From the NCBI GenBank assembly GCA_945952045.1, contig CAMFHE010000051.1:1-33591 (forward strand): a stretch of DNA of 33,591 nt. Reading direction: 5' to 3'. Both the position numbers and the translations under genes were made by a program. Of the stretch, positions 31,080 to 33,591 are shown in pieces (within the stretch, counting starts at the first letter, position 1; each line of letters begins with the position of its first letter). Below the pieces are notes generated by a model. It was not told where the DNA came from. It did no database searches and saw only the letters and a program-made list of their open reading frames with translations. Source of the stretch: an uncultured Rhizobium sp. Lineage in GTDB: Bacteria > Pseudomonadota > Alphaproteobacteria > Rhizobiales > Rhizobiaceae.

Positions 31080-31916
31080 TCAGCTCGCCCGGCGCAGGAA
31101 CGCCCGGCGCGGCGGCGCCATCGAGAAAACAGCGTCGTAAAGCCGGGTCAGCAAATTCTTGCGATCGCCATTCTCAAGCTCTTCCCAGCACATAACCTGA
31201 CCGACGCGCGCCGCAATCGTCGAGCCGGAGAGACGGCGGAACTCCCGAATGAGCAACGAGATGCGCAGCGTCAGGGAAATCTTGCTGGCGAGATGGAACA
31301 GTCGTCCGTTCTGGCCCTCGAAATAGACCGGAATGACGCTCGCCTTGGCCGACTGGATCAGCTTGGCCGGAAACATCTTCCACGGCAGATCCTCGGCGCG
31401 CCCGAACCCCTTCTTCGCGGTGGCAACGCCACCGGCCGGGAAGACGATGATCGTCGTGCCGTCTTTCAGGAGCTTCACCGCGTCATTGCGGGTCTTCATG
31501 TTCAGCGCCAGCGCTTCCTTGGTCTCCTCGAAAGAGATCGGCAGCGAATAGGGGGCCATTTCCGGCACCTTGAGAAGCTCGTTGTTGATCAGCACCTTGA
31601 AGGGACGACCAAGCTGCTCGGCCAGCGCCAGAATGGCGATGCCATCGCCGATGCCGAAGGGATGGTTGGCGACGATGACAACCGGCGTTTCCGGCAGGTT
31701 TTTCGGCGGCCATTCGCCGCGCACCGACAGGCGCACGTCGATGAGTTCGAGCATCCGGGCGAAAATCCGGTCGCTCTGGCTGGCGATGTCGCGACACCAG
31801 GCCTCATAGAGGCGGGCGTAGCGATTGCGCCCGGATAGACCTTCGATGGACCGGATGAACCAGCGCTTCAGCCGCGGATCGTTTTCGTTGGCATAGGAAA
31901 GCTTGTCGAAATTCAA
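31080..31916 (-). CDS. PlsC-type lysophospholipid acyltransferase
   Basis: A 278-residue acyltransferase of the LPLAT superfamily, expected at the inner membrane to acylate a lysophospholipid or similar acceptor. The acceptor-site motif NHPFGIGDG (residues 84-92) has His85-x5-Asp91, the variant spacing of the NHPxGxxD subgroup and not the HX4D of classical PlsC. The FPAGGVATAKKGFG block follows around residue 155-168, and VIPVYFEGQNGRLFH after it. There is no long N-terminal membrane anchor. It closely resembles uncharacterised rhizobial LPLAT proteins. It sits downstream of thrS, separated by a terminator. Confidence 0.88.
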   Translation of the reverse strand: MNFDKLSYANENDPRLKRWFIRSIEGLSGRNRYARLYEAWCRDIASQSDRIFARMLELIDVRLSVRGEWPPKNLPETPVVIVANHPFGIGDGIAILALAEQLGRPFKVLINNELLKVPEMAPYSLPISFEETKEALALNMKTRNDAVKLLKDGTTIIVFPAGGVATAKKGFGRAEDLPWKMFPAKLIQSAKASVIPVYFEGQNGRLFHLASKISLTLRISLLIREFRRLSGSTIAARVGQVMCWEELENGDRKNLLTRLYDAVFSMAPPRRAFLRRAS

Positions 31917-32063
31917 ATTTTTCAGCCGGGTTTCCCCGCCCCTTCAGTCCCACGGGAACTGTGTTTCCAAGCCGGTTCCGATCCGTTACCCCTCGATCGG
32001 TCCTTTCGCATTTCCGAAATTCCAAACGCAAAACCGCTGCGCAGTTTTGCTGGAATTGCTTTA

Positions 32064-32088
32064 GCAAAAAGGCCGGCGAACCGGCCTT
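32064..32088 (-). terminator. Intrinsic terminator after thrS with TTCG loop
   Basis: AAGGCCGG (32069-32076) pairs with CCGGCCTT (32081-32088). On the minus strand the loop is TTCG, an extra-stable tetraloop, and the stem runs into TTTTTGC. It lies 76 bp after the thrS stop. Confidence 0.85.
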
Positions 32089-32163
32089 TCCAATCGCGTA
32101 TATAACACACAGATGACGAAATTCTGACAGCCCCGAATACCGGCGCCATCAGAAATCTTCGTT

Positions 32164-33591
32164 TCAGCCCTGCCTGCGCTTGGCGGCGCGGCGCTTGACA
32201 TCCGGCGGCGTCGCCTCGTCGGAAAGCGTGGCAATCGCCTCATCGAGCGTCATCGCGGTCTGCGCCTGGCTGCCGAGGCGGCGAATATTCACCGAACGCT
32301 CTTCCGATTCCTTCTTGCCGCAGACGACGATCACCGGAACCTTGGTCACCGAATGCTCGCGGACCTTGTAGTTGATCTTTTCGTTGCGGAAGTCGGTTTC
32401 GACCGACAGGCCGGCATCGCGCAGCGCCTCGGCCACTTCCTGGCCGTAACCGTCGGCCTCGGAGGTGATCGTCGCCACCACCACCTGCACCGGGGCGACC
32501 CAGAGTGGCATATGGCCGGCGAAATTCTCGATGAGAATGCCGAGGAAACGCTCCATCGAGCCGCAGATGGCGCGATGGATCATCACCGGCTGGCGCTTTT
32601 CCGAGTTGTGGTCGATGTAGAATGCGCCAAAGCGTTCCGGCAGGTTGAAGTCCACCTGCGTCGTACCGCATTGCCATTCGCGGCCAATGGCGTCCCTCAG
32701 CGTGTATTCGAACTTCGGCCCGTAGAAAGCACCCTCGCCCGGCAGGATGTCGGTCTTGATGCGACCGCCGGACTGCTCCTCGATGGACTTCAACACCTCG
32801 GTCATAATGGCTTCGGCGCGGTCCCACGACTCGTCGGAACCGACGCGCTTTTCCGGGCGGGTGGAGAGTTTCACCACCACCTCTTTGAAGCCGAAATCCT
32901 CATAGACCGAGAGGATGAGGTCGTTGATCTTCAGGCACTCGGCCGCCATCTGCTCTTCGGTGCAGAAGATATGGGCGTCGTCCTGCGTGAAGCCGCGCAC
33001 GCGCATCAGCCCGTGTAGCGCGCCCGAGGGCTCGTAGCGATGCACATTGCCGAATTCGGCGAGGCGGATCGGCAGCTCGCGATAGGACTTCAGGCCATGC
33101 TTGAAGATCTGGATATGACCGGGGCAGTTCATCGGCTTCAGCGCAAAGATGCGGTTGTCCGCTTCCTTGTCTTCCGGATGCGTCAGGGCATGGGCGGATT
33201 TCACCGCGAACATGTTTTCCTGATACCAGCCCCAGTGACCGGAGGTTTCCCACAGCGAGGCGTCGAGCACCTGCGGCGCATTGACTTCCTGGTAGTCGCC
33301 GGCGAGACGACGGCGCATGTAGGAGACCAGCGTCTGGAAAATGCGCCAGCCCTTGCCATGCCAGAAGACCACGCCCGGGCCTTCTTCCTGGAAGTGGAAC
33401 AGGTCCATCTCGCGGCCCAGCTTACGGTGGTCGCGCTTTTCCGCTTCCGCCAGCATGTGCAGGTAGTTGTCGAGATCGGCCTGTTCGGCCCAGGCCGTGC
33501 CGTAGATGCGGGTCAGCATCGGATTGTTGCTGTCGCCGCGCCAATAGGCGCCGGCCACCTTCATCAGCTTGAAGGCGGTGCCGATCTGGCC
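32164..33591 (-). CDS. thrS: Threonine-tRNA ligase, N-terminal part outside window
   Basis: Charges tRNA(Thr) with threonine. The visible 475 residues include the end of the editing domain region (QIGTAFKLMKVAGAYWRGD), the class II catalytic core (FWHGKGWRIFQTLV, NAPQVLDASLWETSGHWGWYQENMF), the zinc ligand in MNCPGHIQIF, motif 2 FGNVHRYEPSGALHGLMRVRGFTQDDAHIF with a zinc-binding His, motif 3 HRAICGSMERF, and the C-terminal anticodon-binding domain. The frame stays open to the right edge, so the gene start and the TGS and most of the editing domain are beyond the window. The extreme C-terminus has a basic Lys/Arg-rich tail. Confidence 0.97.
   Translation of the reverse strand, partial: GQIGTAFKLMKVAGAYWRGDSNNPMLTRIYGTAWAEQADLDNYLHMLAEAEKRDHRKLGREMDLFHFQEEGPGVVFWHGKGWRIFQTLVSYMRRRLAGDYQEVNAPQVLDASLWETSGHWGWYQENMFAVKSAHALTHPEDKEADNRIFALKPMNCPGHIQIFKHGLKSYRELPIRLAEFGNVHRYEPSGALHGLMRVRGFTQDDAHIFCTEEQMAAECLKINDLILSVYEDFGFKEVVVKLSTRPEKRVGSDESWDRAEAIMTEVLKSIEEQSGGRIKTDILPGEGAFYGPKFEYTLRDAIGREWQCGTTQVDFNLPERFGAFYIDHNSEKRQPVMIHRAICGSMERFLGILIENFAGHMPLWVAPVQVVVATITSEADGYGQEVAEALRDAGLSVETDFRNEKINYKVREHSVTKVPVIVVCGKKESEERSVNIRRLGSQAQTAMTLDEAIATLSDEATPPDVKRRAAKRRQG

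Noticed and set aside
1..33591. CRISPR array, insertion sequence or prophage
   Set aside because: No regularly spaced repeats, transposase motifs, integrase or phage structural genes were seen on reading both strands.

Overview
The window looks like chromosomal DNA from an alphaproteobacterium of the order Rhizobiales, most likely Rhizobiaceae (Rhizobium/Agrobacterium type). The evidence is high GC with strong third-position bias, the trpD-trpC-moaC-moeA run, a ParE-type topoisomerase IV subunit, a rhizobial class I photolyase, DUF2336 and ExoD proteins, a common rhizobial intergenic repeat, and LexA- and CtrA-like sites of the alphaproteobacterial type. This assignment is by reading; no database search was possible.

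Layout. 1-4.3 kb: a tRNA-Asn cut by the left edge, a small membrane protein, tRNA-Cys, then a looser stretch with three proteins of unknown function (two of them secreted), an orphan tRNA T-arm-like hairpin, msrA, and two related small proteins. 4.3-7.2 kb: a photolyase gene with an unusual upstream mini-ORF, and cfa. 7.3-10.6 kb: a tight cluster of cysteine synthase, AlaX editing protein, mercaptopyruvate sulfurtransferase and a GNAT acetyltransferase, abutting exoD on the other strand. 11.4-17.3 kb: a DUF883 protein divergent from a ppiD-trpD-trpC-moaC-moeA operon. 17.4-18.5 kb: a two-domain PD-(D/E)XK nuclease-like protein in the place where, as I recall, related genomes carry lexA. 18.6-22.7 kb: pyrG, secG, tpiA and a secreted alpha/beta hydrolase, all on the minus strand. 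22.9-26.4 kb: parE with an SOS-like box, then an AI-2E/PerM-family membrane protein. 26.5-33.6 kb: a DUF2336 protein, a CitE-like protein that appears to have lost its catalytic residues, flavin reductase and nitroreductase genes, a secreted three-repeat beta protein, a PlsC-type acyltransferase, and thrS running off the right edge.

Most of the window is ordinary core chromosome: tryptophan and molybdopterin synthesis, CTP synthesis, secretion, glycolysis, chromosome decatenation and tRNA charging. The least explained parts are the nuclease-like gene at 17.4 kb, the apparent CitE pseudoenzyme at 27.8 kb, the photolyase leader ORF at 4.3 kb, the paired small proteins at 3.7/4.1 kb, and the orphan T-arm at 0.82 kb. 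I saw no CRISPR array, no insertion sequence with terminal repeats, and no phage structural gene.
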